Assembly: GCF_000972845.2 (NCBI RefSeq)
Contig: NC_040011.1
Location: 26,206,379 to 26,270,378 of the forward strand
Length of the DNA: 64,000 bases
DNA from: Larimichthys crocea
Lineage: Eukaryota > Chordata > Actinopteri > Sciaenidae
Reading direction: 5' to 3'
The position numbers and the translations under genes are program-made. Below are positions 34,606 through 48,115 of this stretch, in pieces (positions within the stretch are counted from its first letter, which is position 1; each line of letters begins with the position of its first letter). The notes under the pieces are model-generated. The model was not told the origin of the DNA. It saw only the letters and a program-made list of their open reading frames with translations, and ran no database searches.

Positions 34606-37600
34606 TGTATGAGTTGTGAGCACTTCCACCAAGATATTTTCCCCTCTAAACTTGTCTGATTTTCTATTCATTTATAATTCATTACAGGCCTAAAGAGGTG
34701 AAACTGTTCAGTATTTCACAAGGAGTAAGATTAGAGAAAACTTGGGGTAAAACTGGATATAACTTCGGGTAGCAGATTTTTCTTTCCTACTCCATTAATT
34801 ATCCAGAAACCCTTCAGATTTATAGACATACTGTACAGTCAAACTATTCCAGTTGGTTTTAAAACGGTCTCCAGTTTGGATTCAATTGATGTTGCCTTGA
34901 CTACAGCCCTGTGTTGTGGCCACCAATGAAAAGCATTTCTATTCCACATATAAACTAGAATACCATAGGAATCTGTTACGTTGCATTCATGTTGCGTTGG
35001 CATGTAGCAGACAGAAATTCTTACATTCATTGTTTTCAATAGGGGTGCAACAGTACATCCATTACCACCTACTGCTCTGCAGACAGAACTTGAAGCTGAA
35101 TCCTCTCAGCATTCACCTTCTGCGGAAAGCAGAATAAACAAGACAAAACAAATCTGACAAAATGGATGCAGCCAGATATGTTTCTGCAACAGCAAAACAG
35201 CTTCTTGTCCTGTCTTCTGATGAAGATAAAGGAAGTGAGTAAGCAGAAGCTCTGTATTGTTTCCATTTCAGGTTTTAAGGTAAAGATTTAACAATACATG
35301 TTGGCTGTGCACAGCTTTCAATATCCAAATACTACCCTAATCAAGTGAAATTAAATTGTCAAATAGATTTGATTATTGTATCAATTTGCATCCGTGGATA
35401 AACTCAACTCCCATTTTCAGAGGAATCAATGTCAAGATCTTTTATGCTGCTTTTACTCAATCATCATCTATGACAGCTCTGAGTTCAGTGCTGTTATTAA
35501 TGAAATGATTAGGTGGATGACACCATTTTGATGTTTTATGACTGGTTAGCTATGTGTGGCATGCTTATGCCCCAGTTACCAAGATACATGCAGTCTATTG
35601 ACCAAGACGTGCTCTGCACTTAAAGATAACGAGGGACTTAATGATCCTCACTGATCCTCTGCAGCACAGAAGACACAGATTACCATGCTTCTAGTCCCCA
35701 TTTAATTGTCTTCTTATTGGCATGACAGAAGATGATCAAGAAACAGAAGTGACCGAGCAAAGTCCCTTTGTACCTCACAGTCTCAAATACGACTTCTCTG
35801 CCCTCACTCCTTTCCCCACCTGTCAGTGCGACACAGAGTGAAAGTCAGGTAAGGACTCTTACTGCAGAGTGTCACAAACACAACACAGATGAGGACCAGA
35901 CCACACTGCTTGGAGGAGGAACAGCCCTCTGACCAAAAGCGGTGCTCATGATTCATTCATTACATCGTTAACAGTTTCCAGAGTGTCAACAGCTTGTCTT
36001 TGAAGTGATAATCTTAACATTGAGGGTGTCCTTGAATTTCTTCTCTCTATTAAAATGGTTAATGGGAAATGATTTCTATAATTCAGCAAGGAGGAGTTCC
36101 CAGAGCCTCCTGTTAGTTAAACCATGTCTAATAAATCTTTGGGGAAAAGACAGAAAATGTGGGAAGCTCCTAGAGAGCTGAGGGCATTTCTCTCTCAGCT
36201 TGCATTTTACAGTATGTTGTCTCACACTATACCCAAGGAACATATGTTTTGATAGTTATTAAAGCTAATAATCTACTGCAAGTAAAAGTACTGTGTATGG
36301 TAGGTCATTTTTATCTTTATGAAACACAGTAAACAGAGTGCAGAGGGAGGAAGAAGGGACTTCATTAATATTTAGTTTTAATCTATTTCTCATCATTTTA
36401 AAATGTTGTTTTAAGAATCTGCCGTGCACCAGCAAGAAACAGTAGCATAAGAAAGTAAAGAGAAATGATTCACTGGCCAGTATAAGATAAACACAAACTG
36501 TCCGCCATAGAAAAACAACAGTATCAGTTGTCTCAGCAAATGCACAATAAGGACATATGTTTACATTCAAGTGACAAAGCCCTCTGACATCGGTATGAAT
36601 TACTGTCTGTAGGGAGCAAAGGAGGAAATAATATGATGTTGTTATAGAGCAACAAAATCCATAGACAAAGGAGGTCGGTGGGGTTGGATGGGTCAACAAA
36701 CCATTAGTTCGACACATAAGACTGCTGTTTGCCTCCTGTTTCCTGCTGGCAGTCAACACTTATTTTAGCCATGACCACAATCATTCCCCAATCTTGTTTT
36801 TGTGCAGAACCTTAAACAAATCTCAACCGTAACTGTGTTAAATCACAATAGGCTTTTTATTGTGACCAGTCAAAGGCACACCTGTGTCATAATCATGCTG
36901 TTTATTCAGCATGTTGATATGCCACACGTGTCAGGTGGATGGATTATCTTGGTAATAAAGAGCTTACTAACACAGATTTTAACACATTTTAGAATAAAAA
37001 TTAAGACCTTTTGTGTGCATACAGTAGAAGAAGTCTTAGATGTTTTACTTCAAATCATGAAAAATGGGACCAAAAAGTGCTGAATTTATATTTTTGTTGA
37101 GTGTAGTTCTCTACAAAGTACAAATTAGCCAATCAAGAGAGGTGTCACATCAGTAAAGAGAAAGAATATCTCGGTTTCTAGGTTGTAAGTCTTTCTCTAA
37201 TTAATGTGTTTCAGGACAGCAAAAGTATTATAAAACTGTTAGATTTGCAAGAAAAGCAAGAAAGAAGAAAAAAAATCACTGTAATTCCGCCAACTAATGA
37301 ACAGTCAACAGCATTCAAACAACCAGCTCCTTCCAGTCTGAGCAAAAAAAATCAACACAAACACCAAGATCAAATTCTACCTGTTTCCAAAGACATTAAC
37401 AAAAACCTTGGTTATTTACTGTCCAAATCAATATCGTTTGCTGTGTATAATTACAGCTAGAGGAGGTGAATAAAACACACTAACAGATGAGGTGTTCATT
37501 AAACTCTGGTATTTTCATTTGTTTCAGTTTATCTGTAGTTGTAGTGCATTATACTTAATGTATTTTATGTTATTTTATTTACCCCTTTATGTGAATATAT

Positions 37601-38439
37601 GCAGATGGATGAACTCAACAGTAGCAGTCTAATACAGCAACAGTTTTATAGCATTTGTTAGCAGAAATTATGTTCAAATAATAAAAGCATCAAAGAGAAG
37701 TCTTGAGAGCAGACAAAAGAACACATCCCAGAAGAACTAATGTTCAGTGGGCTGATAATCATGTAAGTCATGTTACCAAATACTGTTGTTAACTTCAGAA
37801 CAAAACGAGTTAGTAGAGTCAAAAGAAGATGAATATATGGAACATCCAGCTTAAAATCTGCCACATCAAGAAAATATTTTAATACCAGCACAATTTAGAC
37901 TCTTCATCCTAAAACGCTGTCACAATTCACTGTGTTATTTGTTGTATGATTAAAAGGCAGCCAAGAGGAGTGGTAATGATTCCCCACAGTAAGCATAATC
38001 CAAGCTCATTTCAAGCTTATGTTCTAAGAGGGGACTTTAAACACAGGCATATGGTGATGGCTTTATATCATACTTAGTGATCCCAGTGGGGGGTCTAATC
38101 AATAAGCGCATTTTAGCAAAAATGAAGCCTTTTGCTAGAAGAAGAGTTTTGAAAGCCTGAAAACTGAACAAATTAAGCAACTGTCATACTGTAGTTTTTA
38201 ATCATTTATCATTTTATCATTTTTTAGACTGGTTTGTGCTCAGATCAGTGTGAATAAAAAAATGACTTGTGAAATATATAGTATAAAATGTATTTTTAAG
38301 TAATATGATAAAACAGAAGATAGATACTGAAATGTTATTTTCCCCAGTTTTCTTAGAGATACTCCCCATAGGACATGGTGTATGTTCAGTTTAGCTGGCG
38401 GTAGGGGTTGATTCAGAGAGAGAGATAAGCTCTGCTCTT
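34606..38439. other. No gene seen
   Basis: Long AT-rich non-coding stretch. It includes the longest open frame of the window (164 codons, minus strand, 36265-36759). That translation is Cys/Leu/Phe-rich with no domain or splice context, so I treat it as chance. Confidence 0.5.
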
Positions 38440-38800
38440 CATAACTGGGCCATTTAGTCCCTTGTGACCCAGCCTCTCTGCCTTTGGCGAGCACATCATT
38501 TTATTGTGACCCCAGCCGGCAGCCAAACAGTCAGCCTATAAGCCATCAGTAATGAAAAGCACTAATTCCAGCCTCGTGAACACAAACAGAGAGGCCCAAT
38601 TCATATTCATGTGCTGAGCTTCTTCCTTGCACTCCGTGTCAACCCATTCATCCATTCATTGCAGTCAGACCACCCCTAGCATATAGCATCCTCAATTTAC
38701 TTGACAAGCAGAGTATCCCCCCTCAAGGTTTGTCACAGCTAAAACAATTAAATTGCTACGACTGCCCGGTAGAAATGATTAAGACATTCTCTCTCTCTTG
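38440..38800. promoter_or_regulatory. Possible conserved non-coding element
   Basis: Balanced, repeat-free sequence with CAGTAATGAAAAGCACTAATTCC, CCAATTCATATTCATGTG and AAACAATTAAATTGC motifs. No open frame is convincing. The regulatory reading is inference from texture. Confidence 0.3.
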
Positions 38801-39049
38801 CAACAAAATCATTTTATTATTAAATGTTTGCAAGTTGTTTTAATTCTTCTTTTTCAGATCTTTGGATGATAGCACTTTACGCTTCAGTGGTTCTTACATA
38901 CCAAACATGTCATTCACATATAGTGTGTGACATTTTCTAAAGGTTTGATAAATTACTCTGCATCTCTCCCAACTGAGACACTCTTTCTTATGTTTTTAGC
39001 CCAAAGCTGGAGAGTAAAAATTCCCCTGTTTAGCGATCACACATGTTTA
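38801..39049. other. Spacer, no gene
   Basis: AT-rich DNA; nothing recognised. Confidence 0.55.
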
Positions 39050-39450
39050 AAGGTATTATGCACCCCCAGGAGACTTTGCATGTAATAAAGTGTGTATTCT
39101 CAGCCGGGTGCAATTGCGGAGGCTAGACATGCCAGCAGGGCCTCAGAGCCCACGTCTGGGTGATTCCAGCAGCTGTTTCTATGAGCCTGGGGAGAGAGCG
39201 TGTCAAGTAGGATGCCTTCTACTGTCACAAGCTCCTCAAGGTGTTTATTAAAAAAATGTTAATGCCATCAGCATAACACACACATGGCGAATTGGCCCTT
39301 GTGACAAGAATCTGGCAGTGCCCAACTGTTTCCACTTGTGGGATGGTCTAGAAGCGTGTACTGGTTTTTCACACCCCCACAGCAGGAGATGTTCATGGGC
39401 AAGATACTTCAGTGAGGTCCCTGAAGCCACGAGGGGTTTACTTTAGATGT
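39050..39450. promoter_or_regulatory. Possible conserved non-coding element
   Basis: GC-balanced block with GGGTGCAATTGCGGAGG, CCAGCAGGGCCTCAGAGCC and GATTCCAGCAGCTG (E-box) motifs, set in AT-rich flanks. A 60-codon minus-strand frame is the only open frame. Function is unproven. Confidence 0.25.
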
Positions 39451-41370
39451 CTTAGTATCTCTGGCTTTGGAAAATATTAATTAGGCTTTCTCAATTAAAG
39501 GAAGGGAGAACTGAATATTCACTTTGACATAAGTGGACACACATGCTGTCTACAAACACAGACTCCCTACCTACCTTATTTCTTTAAGTTTTTCTCCAAA
39601 TTCCAGATGTAATCCAAAATAGTGTTTTAGTTATCTCAAAGTTCTATTGTTTAATTCATGTCAATTATAAGAGAAAAACACTGCTTGTGATATCTCAGCC
39701 AGCTGAGTCAATGGACCCACAATGATTTAGCCATGTTAAGTGGAAGGCCAAGTTAAAGGGGAGTTTAGTAATTTATGAATTCTATCGACCTCTATCTGCA
39801 ACCACATAATTGCATCAACATCCATGGGTCTCTTCCAAAGCTCTTACAGCTGCATGTACTGGAGAGAAATATAAAAGTCACATTTTCATTATGGAAAGCT
39901 AGCTCAACCAACAAAAAAATGTCTTGAAAAGAGGTAATACATTATAATATGATCAATATTCTTAACATAAAGAAATCTCATCTTAGATTTCTAGTCATTA
40001 CAACGCTATTTCCAAATTTACATTCCTTTTCTAAATGCTTGTTAATGGTAATGTTAAAGAAATCTCAGAAGCAGAACAATTTAAAATCCTCAGTCTGCTC
40101 TGCACAAGCACCATTATGTTAGTTGCTTAATTTAAACATGTAAATGTCCTTTTACCGACAGATAATGCTGTATGTTTAAGCCTTGCTCAACTTAACTGCA
40201 ATCTCTTTTCTTACATGTGACTGTGATGGTTAAATCTTGTGCATGTTTTGCTGTGTGCATTGGTTCCTTTTCATGCTGTTGATTGAGGTGAACATTCAGC
40301 TTTCGTGAAAGTGAGGGGAATATGTGCTTTGAATCAGGCTGAGGGCAAATGGTGAATGCAGAGTCCCTAAAGATGTGAAATAGCTACGTTTGAACTGTGA
40401 AGGGGTTTAAATCATTCTTACCTGGCAGTGTTATTCCTACATATAGTACAGCAGTCGGCTCTTCCATAATAATACTGTTTTGAGGACCTTACACTGAAAC
40501 TGTCTAATTTTTAATAAATTCAGTGGTGATGAATTAAACAATGAAGTTGTAATAGATTAGATTTGATATTTGGCTATCAACATGCACCCGAGGTGCTAAT
40601 GTAAAATCTGCAGTATTTCTAACTTATGGAGACATTAAAAACCTCTGCTTGATATTGTCCTCAATTTATCTTCCTGCTTGCTGTTTAAATGTGCCTCTGA
40701 TATGACTATAAATTAAATAACTAATATACTTACTTCTATTCTAATGTTTTTGCACAAGATTTTGGTTTGAATTCATAATTACATCTTATGTTGATGAACA
40801 TGAGGCATAGCCACAAGCAAAGTCATATCATCTAAATTTAAAGGTTGGGTGACAAGGTACTTGACATGATCTTGTCCCCGTAGGCTCTGAAACAGCTTAC
40901 CTGAGGGCAAGAAAACTAGCTAAACCAGTTGCCAACAGACTAAATTAAACTATTTTTCTCCGACTTGTATCATTGTGGCTTCAGTTTTATGAGCTGGTAG
41001 GATTTTGTTTTTGAGCGGCTGACAGACAGCACCTATAGAGCCCTGTGGTGACAATTATGAATGCTTACACTTTTGTTACGACCTTTCACCATTAAACAAG
41101 ACATCCGTTCTTAATTAAATTAAATTGTTGTTGTGAATGTGATGTTTCCATACACAGGTAATGTGAATGCTGGAATGGTATGAATAGAAATAGTTCTAAT
41201 TAGCTGGTCAACTCTCATTGAAAAGATGATATCATCCCCTCTTCTGGCTACATGTTCTTTGGGTTAATACAATACCAGAACAAAAAGGACTACAACACAC
41301 ACAAGCTATAGAGAGGCTCAGCACTATAATGTATGGCACTGCTAATCCACAACCGTCACCTGCTTTAACA
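39451..41370. other. No gene seen
   Basis: AT-rich non-coding DNA without any open frame of 60 codons or more. No repeats recognised. Confidence 0.55.
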
Positions 41371-41740
41371 GTGTCATTACTGTGACATGTAAATATGCAG
41401 CATTACCACTAATGAGAACAGAGAATAGGCTAGCGTCTTGTCAGGCTCATCATGGGTGCTCTGATCAGCTCAACATTGCATGGCATGCTCACAAAGGAGC
41501 AGACATTATGTCACAGGTAACATGGACGGTTCATTCAACACCATCTGACTATCAGCGCCCGGGTTGAGAGCCATATTCATCAGCTTGGCGTTAATTAATG
41601 CCTGCATGATTGAATGCGAGGAGGGACGCGCGGGAGAGATAATGCACACCTACAGGTACAACGCAGGCTCCACTCAAAGATATGATGATTAATACATTCT
41701 TGTCATCCGCTTTGGAAATTAAAATCAGACACGCTGTGTT
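41371..41740. promoter_or_regulatory. Possible conserved non-coding element
   Basis: Balanced block with GCTTGGCGTTAATTAATGCCTGCATG (about 41582-41607), GAGAGATAATGCACACC and TGATGATTAATACATTC motifs, plus a small CG-rich core (GAGGGACGCGCGGG). The palindromic TTAATTAA is a paired homeodomain-type site. This is the block I would align first against other fish. Confidence 0.35.
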
Positions 41741-42342
41741 TTTTTTGTGTCAAATGCCTTGGTGAATAAAACAAGTCATTTTGAAAATGATTAGAAGGCT
41801 GTTGGAGAACGTTTACGTCATTTAGACAGCTCCAAGATGCAACCTCTGCCTCAGTGGACTGGAGATAGACAAACATGTACGTATGTTGTCCCTGTCGGGG
41901 CTCTTTGATTCTAACAGATTGGCAAGGAAGTTGGCTATTTGAAAGTGGGTCTCTGGAACACCAGCTTTGAGGTTAGGGTTAAATGGGATTGCTCCCTTTG
42001 AATCATTTTGATGACCCACCGCAGCTGAGTCTGCAGGTTGTCCTGCTTGCTTTGAAGCGTATTATGTGCCTGAGATTGAGCAGAACTCAGGGCTTATCAC
42101 ACACACGCACACACACACGCACACACTGCATCTCTGACACTGCCTCTGACAGTTTAGGCAACTCTCAGGAGGAACGAGGAACTACTTTAACCAAATGGAG
42201 TCCTTGAGGGGTGGAGGTTACCAGGAAACAAGTGTGACATTGTTATTTAAAGAACAGAATAATAAAATAAAAAATAGATAGGAGTCTGTGACTAGGATTA
42301 CATTCACAGAGCTTCTGCAGTACACAAAAAATAGCCTTCAAT

Positions 42343-42343
<1 letters not shown>
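41741..42343. other. No gene seen
   Basis: Non-coding. A short interrupted (CA)n lies at about 42098-42126. Confidence 0.5.

Positions 42344-42391
<48 letters not shown>
42344..42391. repeat. (CTAT)n microsatellite
   Basis: About twelve uninterrupted copies of CTAT. It is the reverse-strand equivalent of the GATA array at 32313 but a separate locus. Confidence 0.97.
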
Positions 42392-43799
42392 ATGTGCATT
42401 ATTTGGATATGAAAGAACAGAGACAGCATCTGATTTTTTAATGGGTTTTTTTTGTGTAAAATTTTCATATTGTAGCTAAATTGCGACACACAGTTCACCA
42501 GCACAATTTGTCTCTGATGTCCATCAAGGTCAAACATACATAAATGTGTTTAAAAATCCTAATTATCAGATTTTTTTTTCCCCCCAGTATGAAATTTAGT
42601 CCAGGTTATCTTTGTCTGTACATTGCAAATAAGACTTGCTATTTGCCAAAACAGCTTCACTGTGATGCAGATTTACCAGATAGTCAGATTTAATTCCATT
42701 TCAATATTTAGACATTCAGCAAGGTTGTTTTTTTTTTCTGATTAACCTCATGAGTTTTCAGCAGATTTGTTGTGTAGTACAGAATAAAGCCTGACTGATG
42801 GCACCTTAGAGACTTGTCAGGAGACAAAAATTGATGAGCTGGAATTAAGAACCTTAAAAGTGCATGTGCATCCAAGAGAATAGCATTCTCAATCTTTCTT
42901 TAAAATACTCCAAAATAACTATCACAATACTGTATTTATCAATCTATTGTTCAACATACCAGTTTCTGTGTCTGCACGCTAGATAATTCTCCCATGTGAT
43001 GATTCCAGCACAAGCTCTTCTACATACTTTTACATGTACTTCAGTCCAGCACTATTTATTGGATATGAATGTGCATATTTTGTAAACTATTTCCAGTGTG
43101 TGTCGTTGAAAATTTAGAAAAATTATCAGCTATTGTGGTGTTAATCACAAGCCAACAACAACTAGACACTACCAGCCCCCCCAGACACACACATACAGTA
43201 CACACATACACATACAGCAGCACCACCCCTGTTTTTAGCTGTTTAGCACCACATGAGCTCCATCTGTACTCAAAGCCTTCATTGGTGACATGTGACCTGT
43301 CCATTATTGCTCTATTAAAAGCTGTGTGTATGTCAGTGGGTCTCACGCTGTTCACTAGCAAATATGCATCTTGTATTCTGGCAGAGAGATTAACAACATC
43401 AAGCACACTGACTTCTTTGATATGTCAGTCTGCCTTTGATACTTGGCACTTGTATTTGGGCGTGATTGAGATTAGATCTTACACAAAGTAAGTGTAAGAT
43501 GATACTGTGTAAAGAGGGTGATGCCCATGACACTTGAAAAAGCTGCTTTTGAATGTGTTGGCATGACAGTGATTTACTGAGAGGTCTTTTGTTTAGTTTG
43601 CACTTACTGCATGTCTTTACTTATTCTTTTTGCTCATGCTTGGATGTATCCAATAACACCAACAATCTTGAAACATTGTTTCTCTTACCTTTACATGATG
43701 CGCAATAACTCCTACCTACATTCACTTATGGATTCACAAGCCCGCAGCCTGACACATACTCTTACACACTTATATACACGGCCACATAGGTAAACATGC
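42392..43799. other. No gene seen
   Basis: Non-coding. Opposed open frames of 140 and 116 codons (43069-43491 plus, 43056-43406 minus) contain a CACACATACA stretch and no domain; I treat them as chance. Confidence 0.45.
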
Positions 43800-44230
43800 A
43801 TCACCTTTATTTCATCTCTCTGTTTCATCTCCCCCCGGGTCGTCTGTCAGCCTATTTTTGCCCTAGCCTGCTGCTACCTGAGGGGCAGCTGAAAGGTGGT
43901 AATGGAGGGCTGACTGAGGCCTGTCACTTCATGCTCTTTCACCCCAGGGACTCTGAGTGGGAAAGTAATGGCCAAGCCTGCCAGATGTAGCAGTCACTTT
44001 TAATCAAGTACACGGCTGTCACTCCGCCTGTATTGATCCCTGTGAAGTCCCCAGGCACCCTGCAATCGGACCAGTTTCTACACCACAACAACTTTCCTCT
44101 CGCCTTTCAAACAACTCCCCATGTGGTGGCATCTTGGCCAAGTTAATCATAATCCAGCTCTGCCGTGAGAAACAGCAACCACAGAAAACAAGATCAGACA
44201 GGGTCATTGTCCCTGCTATTTACTATGGGT
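43800..44230. promoter_or_regulatory. Possible conserved non-coding element
   Basis: Balanced block with GCAGCTGAAAGGTGGTAATGGAGG (E-boxes), CAAGTTAATCATAATCCAGC and TTTTAATCAAG motifs. It is repeat-free. Open frames of about 62-64 codons on each strand are unremarkable. Regulatory status is inferred from texture. Confidence 0.28.
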
Positions 44231-44771
44231 GCCACTCACAAATGTCTCATAGTGTATGTCCTGATATCATGTGAGACAGACACTTGCATGTAATTCACGT
44301 GTCTGTGGCTCTTAGTGCATTGACGGTGCATTCATGCATGAGTTTGTGTATCTAAAGACAGCATGCCTATTAGTGTTACAAGCTTAACGCATTAGGGTGC
44401 ATGAGTAAATCCTTCAATCTTCATATTGTTTTATTGCTTAAAATATCACCAAGGTTATGTGGCCACTGTGAATCCATTTTTGTCTTGTCTTCACCGCACT
44501 CAACAGGAATGCGCGCTATTGTGAAAGTGGGTGAAAGTCAGGATTTGGCACCTGACTCACTCCCTTTTCTTTCCAGAGATCTGTTGCAAGGCACTGGTTT
44601 TATTGTTCATTTGCTGAGGCCACAGGGGCTGACTATTACTGGGTCATAACTCGGCAGGATGATGAGGGATGAATTCTAATGTGGATCCATCACCAATAGG
44701 GATGGGAGGGAGGTGGCAGAAATAAGAGCTGGAGGACTCATGGGAGAGATGGGACTAAAGTATGTCATGAG
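44231..44771. other. No gene seen
   Basis: Non-coding; one 82-codon open frame without a domain (44401-44649). Confidence 0.5.
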
Positions 44772-44780
44772 TGCGCGCAC

Positions 44781-44833
<53 letters not shown>
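44772..44833. repeat. (CA)n microsatellite
   Basis: GCGCGCACACACGCAC leads into a pure (CA)n run of about 23 repeats. Confidence 0.97.
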
Positions 44834-44836
<3 letters not shown>

Positions 44837-45735
44837 ACACAAGCGCACACTTGTATGCAGACAGAGAAACACACACATAAACACAGAGGTATGCAGGTGC
44901 ATGCACTCTCCTTTCTACTGGAAATGTAAGGCATGTTTATGCATAATAACCACTCAGATGTGAACTGTGGTCACATTTTCTCAGCTTTCTGTTCTGATCT
45001 GTCCCTGACAAGATTGAATTGTATATAACTTCTTCGTTAACTTTACACTAAGTATAAAATAAGGGAGCTGCTGAGTGCAGAGTTACTGTTGGCTGGAGGT
45101 CACTTTCTTTCTTGTGCAACACTTTGCTGTTTTCTATTTGCAAGGATCATGGCTGGCTGGAAAAACAGAAGAGGGTGAGCGGTTGCAGAATAATCTGCTC
45201 CACCATCCAGACACATGGTTGACTCCATGTGGTAAACCTCACTGACAGATGCTTAGAGTAAGAGTAAAAGGAAAGGTGTTAGGCAATGACATGTGAAATA
45301 GAGGGCAGACTGTCGAGCCCCCTGCATTGCAGATATACTCCACTGCGCCATAGTGGACAGACAACACTGTACAAGGCAGTGTGAACACACACTGTTTAAG
45401 AGAATTTGGTAAAGGAGGATTTTTTTTTTGTGCCTCTACATATAAATTTCAGAAATCTTTGAGATTTCCACAGGAAGCAACATGTAATTTTATGTGAATG
45501 GAGAATGTACTGAACATGTTGAATAACATAAAGGACAAATAGAAATGAATATTATGCCACAGTGAAAAAAAAATTGTCAACTAGAAGCTACTGAGCATAT
45601 CTCATACAGAATGTAAATTTCCTGTGCTGCTGCCAAAGAGGTTATGGCAACAAAATGATGATTATTTTGCTGCAACAGTAAGTTACAGTTTTTCTCAGCC
45701 TGGTATACAGACAGAATAATTTCAAGTTGTAGATT
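44834..45735. other. No gene seen
   Basis: Non-coding. A poly-T run lies at 45420-45429. Nothing else recognised. Confidence 0.5.
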
Positions 45736-45835
45736 TTTAGTTCCATTTCGATTAAACTTTAATGATCCCTGTGGGGAAACTGGGCTGTTGCAGCTGAGAA
45801 GAATAAGATATAGCTAATAATAATAATACAACAGA
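45736..45835 (+). repeat. Fragment of a dispersed fish repeat (type F)
   Basis: CGATTAAACTTTAATGATCCCTGTGGGGAAACTGGGCTGTTGCAGC, followed by AAGAATAAGATA and (TAA)n, resembles the 'ACTTTATTGATCCC...GGGGAAATT' segment that recurs widely in teleost genomes. It is a short, diverged fragment. Confidence 0.5.
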
Positions 45836-47128
45836 GAGTTCTGGGGGTAATTCAACAAGTCGCCAGCAGCAGAACATGCTGACTATAATGCAGTAAATGA
45901 ATAAAATTCATAGATTGCCTGCAATGACAGGTTTAGAGGTTGAGTATGTGCTATTCTTATTGCAGGAGAAGAAATGCAAAGAATGTCTAGGGGAACAAAT
46001 ATGCATATGCAAATATTCTTTAAGTCACTGCCATTACATTTGAGATAGCAGAGTTGCAAAGCCCAAGACAGATAAGACATCTTATTTTTCCATCTATAAA
46101 GTTTGTACCCAACGCTTTCAGCCATCAGATTTTTTTTTCTCTTTATCAGAACATCTTGTTATGTAAAGCACATCACAGCAAATTTCTATCGCCTGCACAG
46201 CTCCAGCATAATGCAAGCCATCACGGGTGACTTGGGGAGAATGCAGGATGAGTGCGGTCTGTCTTTGGGCTTTGCAACTGAAATATGAACCCTTGCTTTC
46301 TTACAACACACTGTTGCAAAATCCCTTTGTCTCCTTCATGGTGGAACTAAGATATTGTACTGCAGCTCGCAGAGAGCAGCAGCAAAAACCAACAAGAAGA
46401 CATGGCTCCTCCAGTGCCTTCTGTCTTTTCTGTAGGAAACAGACCGATAGCTCTATTAAAGCAGCGGCACCATACACCCTGGGTAAAATAGCTGTCAGAT
46501 TTGTCACTTTCAAATGACATACCTATTAGAACCTAATAAAACCCCTGAGCTAAGTTGAGCCAGCCAGCATATATCAAGGCTACGATTCTGCAGAAGGATG
46601 AGATTTTGAAGTGAAAGAAATAAAGATATTTCTTTTCTTTTGTGGGAGCTTTTGTTTGCCTGTTCTGCCCCTGTCAAGTAAGACAATGCAGTTCCCTGAG
46701 AGTCTAATCGATGCTGCAAATGTCAAAGACTGGCTATGGTTGCATGAGGCTAAAACACAACTCTCAGTGTGGTGTTGTTATCTGCCGGACAAAGACTTCA
46801 ACAGCTGATGCCAAGCCCCGGGGTAAGAGCCAGCATCTACAGAGGCTTTATCTTATATAGTCTTCTTGTCCACTCAAAGCCAATGATCCACCCTAATCTA
46901 AGAGCTGTTGTTAATCAGGAACATCTCTCTGTGTGAACCACATGTATGATAAGAGGCAAGGGTTCGTCAATGAGTGGCAGGTATGTTAGCATGTCATTTG
47001 GCACGTATCAGATTTACAGTTTTACAACTTGTAATTACTGCTCAGACAGAACTGCTTTCATTTCAGTGGTAATTATGTTTGCTCTTTGAAAGCTTCATCA
47101 TATTGATTTGTTTACATGTGCGGGAATG
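45836..47128. other. No gene seen
   Basis: Non-coding. Overlapping open frames up to 96 codons at 46103-46808 carry no domain. Confidence 0.5.
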
Positions 47129-47155
47129 CACACACACACACAGACACACACACAC
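47129..47155. repeat. Short (CA)n
   Basis: Interrupted CA repeat of about 12 units. Confidence 0.9.
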
Positions 47156-48045
47156 GTAAACAAAGCCATTGTAATTCAGGGAGCATCTACAGTGAAGATT
47201 GCAGTATCGTGTCATTAAGACAGCCCCTCCCCAAGGGTACCATATTGTACAGACGCACAGTAAAATACTCAGCCACACACAGGTACGATATCTTAATTGG
47301 CCTTACTCTCACAAGAGAGTTGTATTTTTAAAATGCATCATGTATCGAAGACCAAAACTGAACTCCAAAGACTTCACTGTTGTGACGTAATTTGTAATAG
47401 ATCATGGAAGATTTTATCACTGCAATAAAAGTAGATTGGTCACAGTACACCGTCTTTCCCAGAGCAAATAAAATTTCTGTAGTCTTGAAATTATAATGGG
47501 ACTTAATAAATTTAATCAATCAATACATTGATTAGCAATTATACAGTAAAGTGACGACAGACATAGACAGAATGAAATATTTAATGTGCTAAAGGATGAG
47601 AGCATGACTGAAATGGCCACGGAAAGAATGGACAACCACACTTAGAAACTGGTTTAATAGATTAATTACATGATTATTATCTTAAATAATAGTTTAGTTA
47701 GATAGTTTAATACAATTTAAAATAATATTTTTGACAGTTATCTATGACCGATTTACAGTTTTTTAATTATTATATAACTTCCATAATTTCTACTTTCCTT
47801 TACAATTCTGTTTTTGTCATTGTTAACCCTGTTGGCCTGAGATAGCTGCTCGGGTGGACATGTGACAGCTTGTTTCTCACCTATCAGTGACACGTTTCAC
47901 CGTGGGGGTGTAGCATCCAATTACATCTAAGTAATAACCCTCGGTTTGCGAATCCTGGTACATGTGCACTTGATTGCTGTTTCGCTCAGGATTGGGTATA
48001 CTATTTCTAAATCTACTCTGATAGTGTTTTGAGCTGAATTTTTAG
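47156..48045. other. No gene seen
   Basis: Non-coding and increasingly AT-rich; nothing recognised. Confidence 0.5.
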
Positions 48046-48115
48046 GTTTAGGGACCAAACCTATGATTAGGTTTAGGAAAAGATCACGGTTTCAGTTAAA
48101 ATAATAAGTAAGTGT
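48046..48115 (+). repeat. Dispersed repeat (type C) fragment
   Basis: TAGGTTTAGGAAAAGATCACGGTTTCAGTTAAAATAATAAGTAAG parallels the left arm of the repeats at 18116 and 23940. Confidence 0.4.

Noticed and set aside
36265..36759. 164-codon minus-strand open frame, the longest in the window
   Set aside because: Translation is Cys/Leu/Phe-rich with no domain or splice context; consistent with chance in a 64-kb AT-rich window.
43056..43491. Opposed 140- and 116-codon open frames
   Set aside because: They include a CA-rich microsatellite-like stretch; no domain and no splice signals that stand out.
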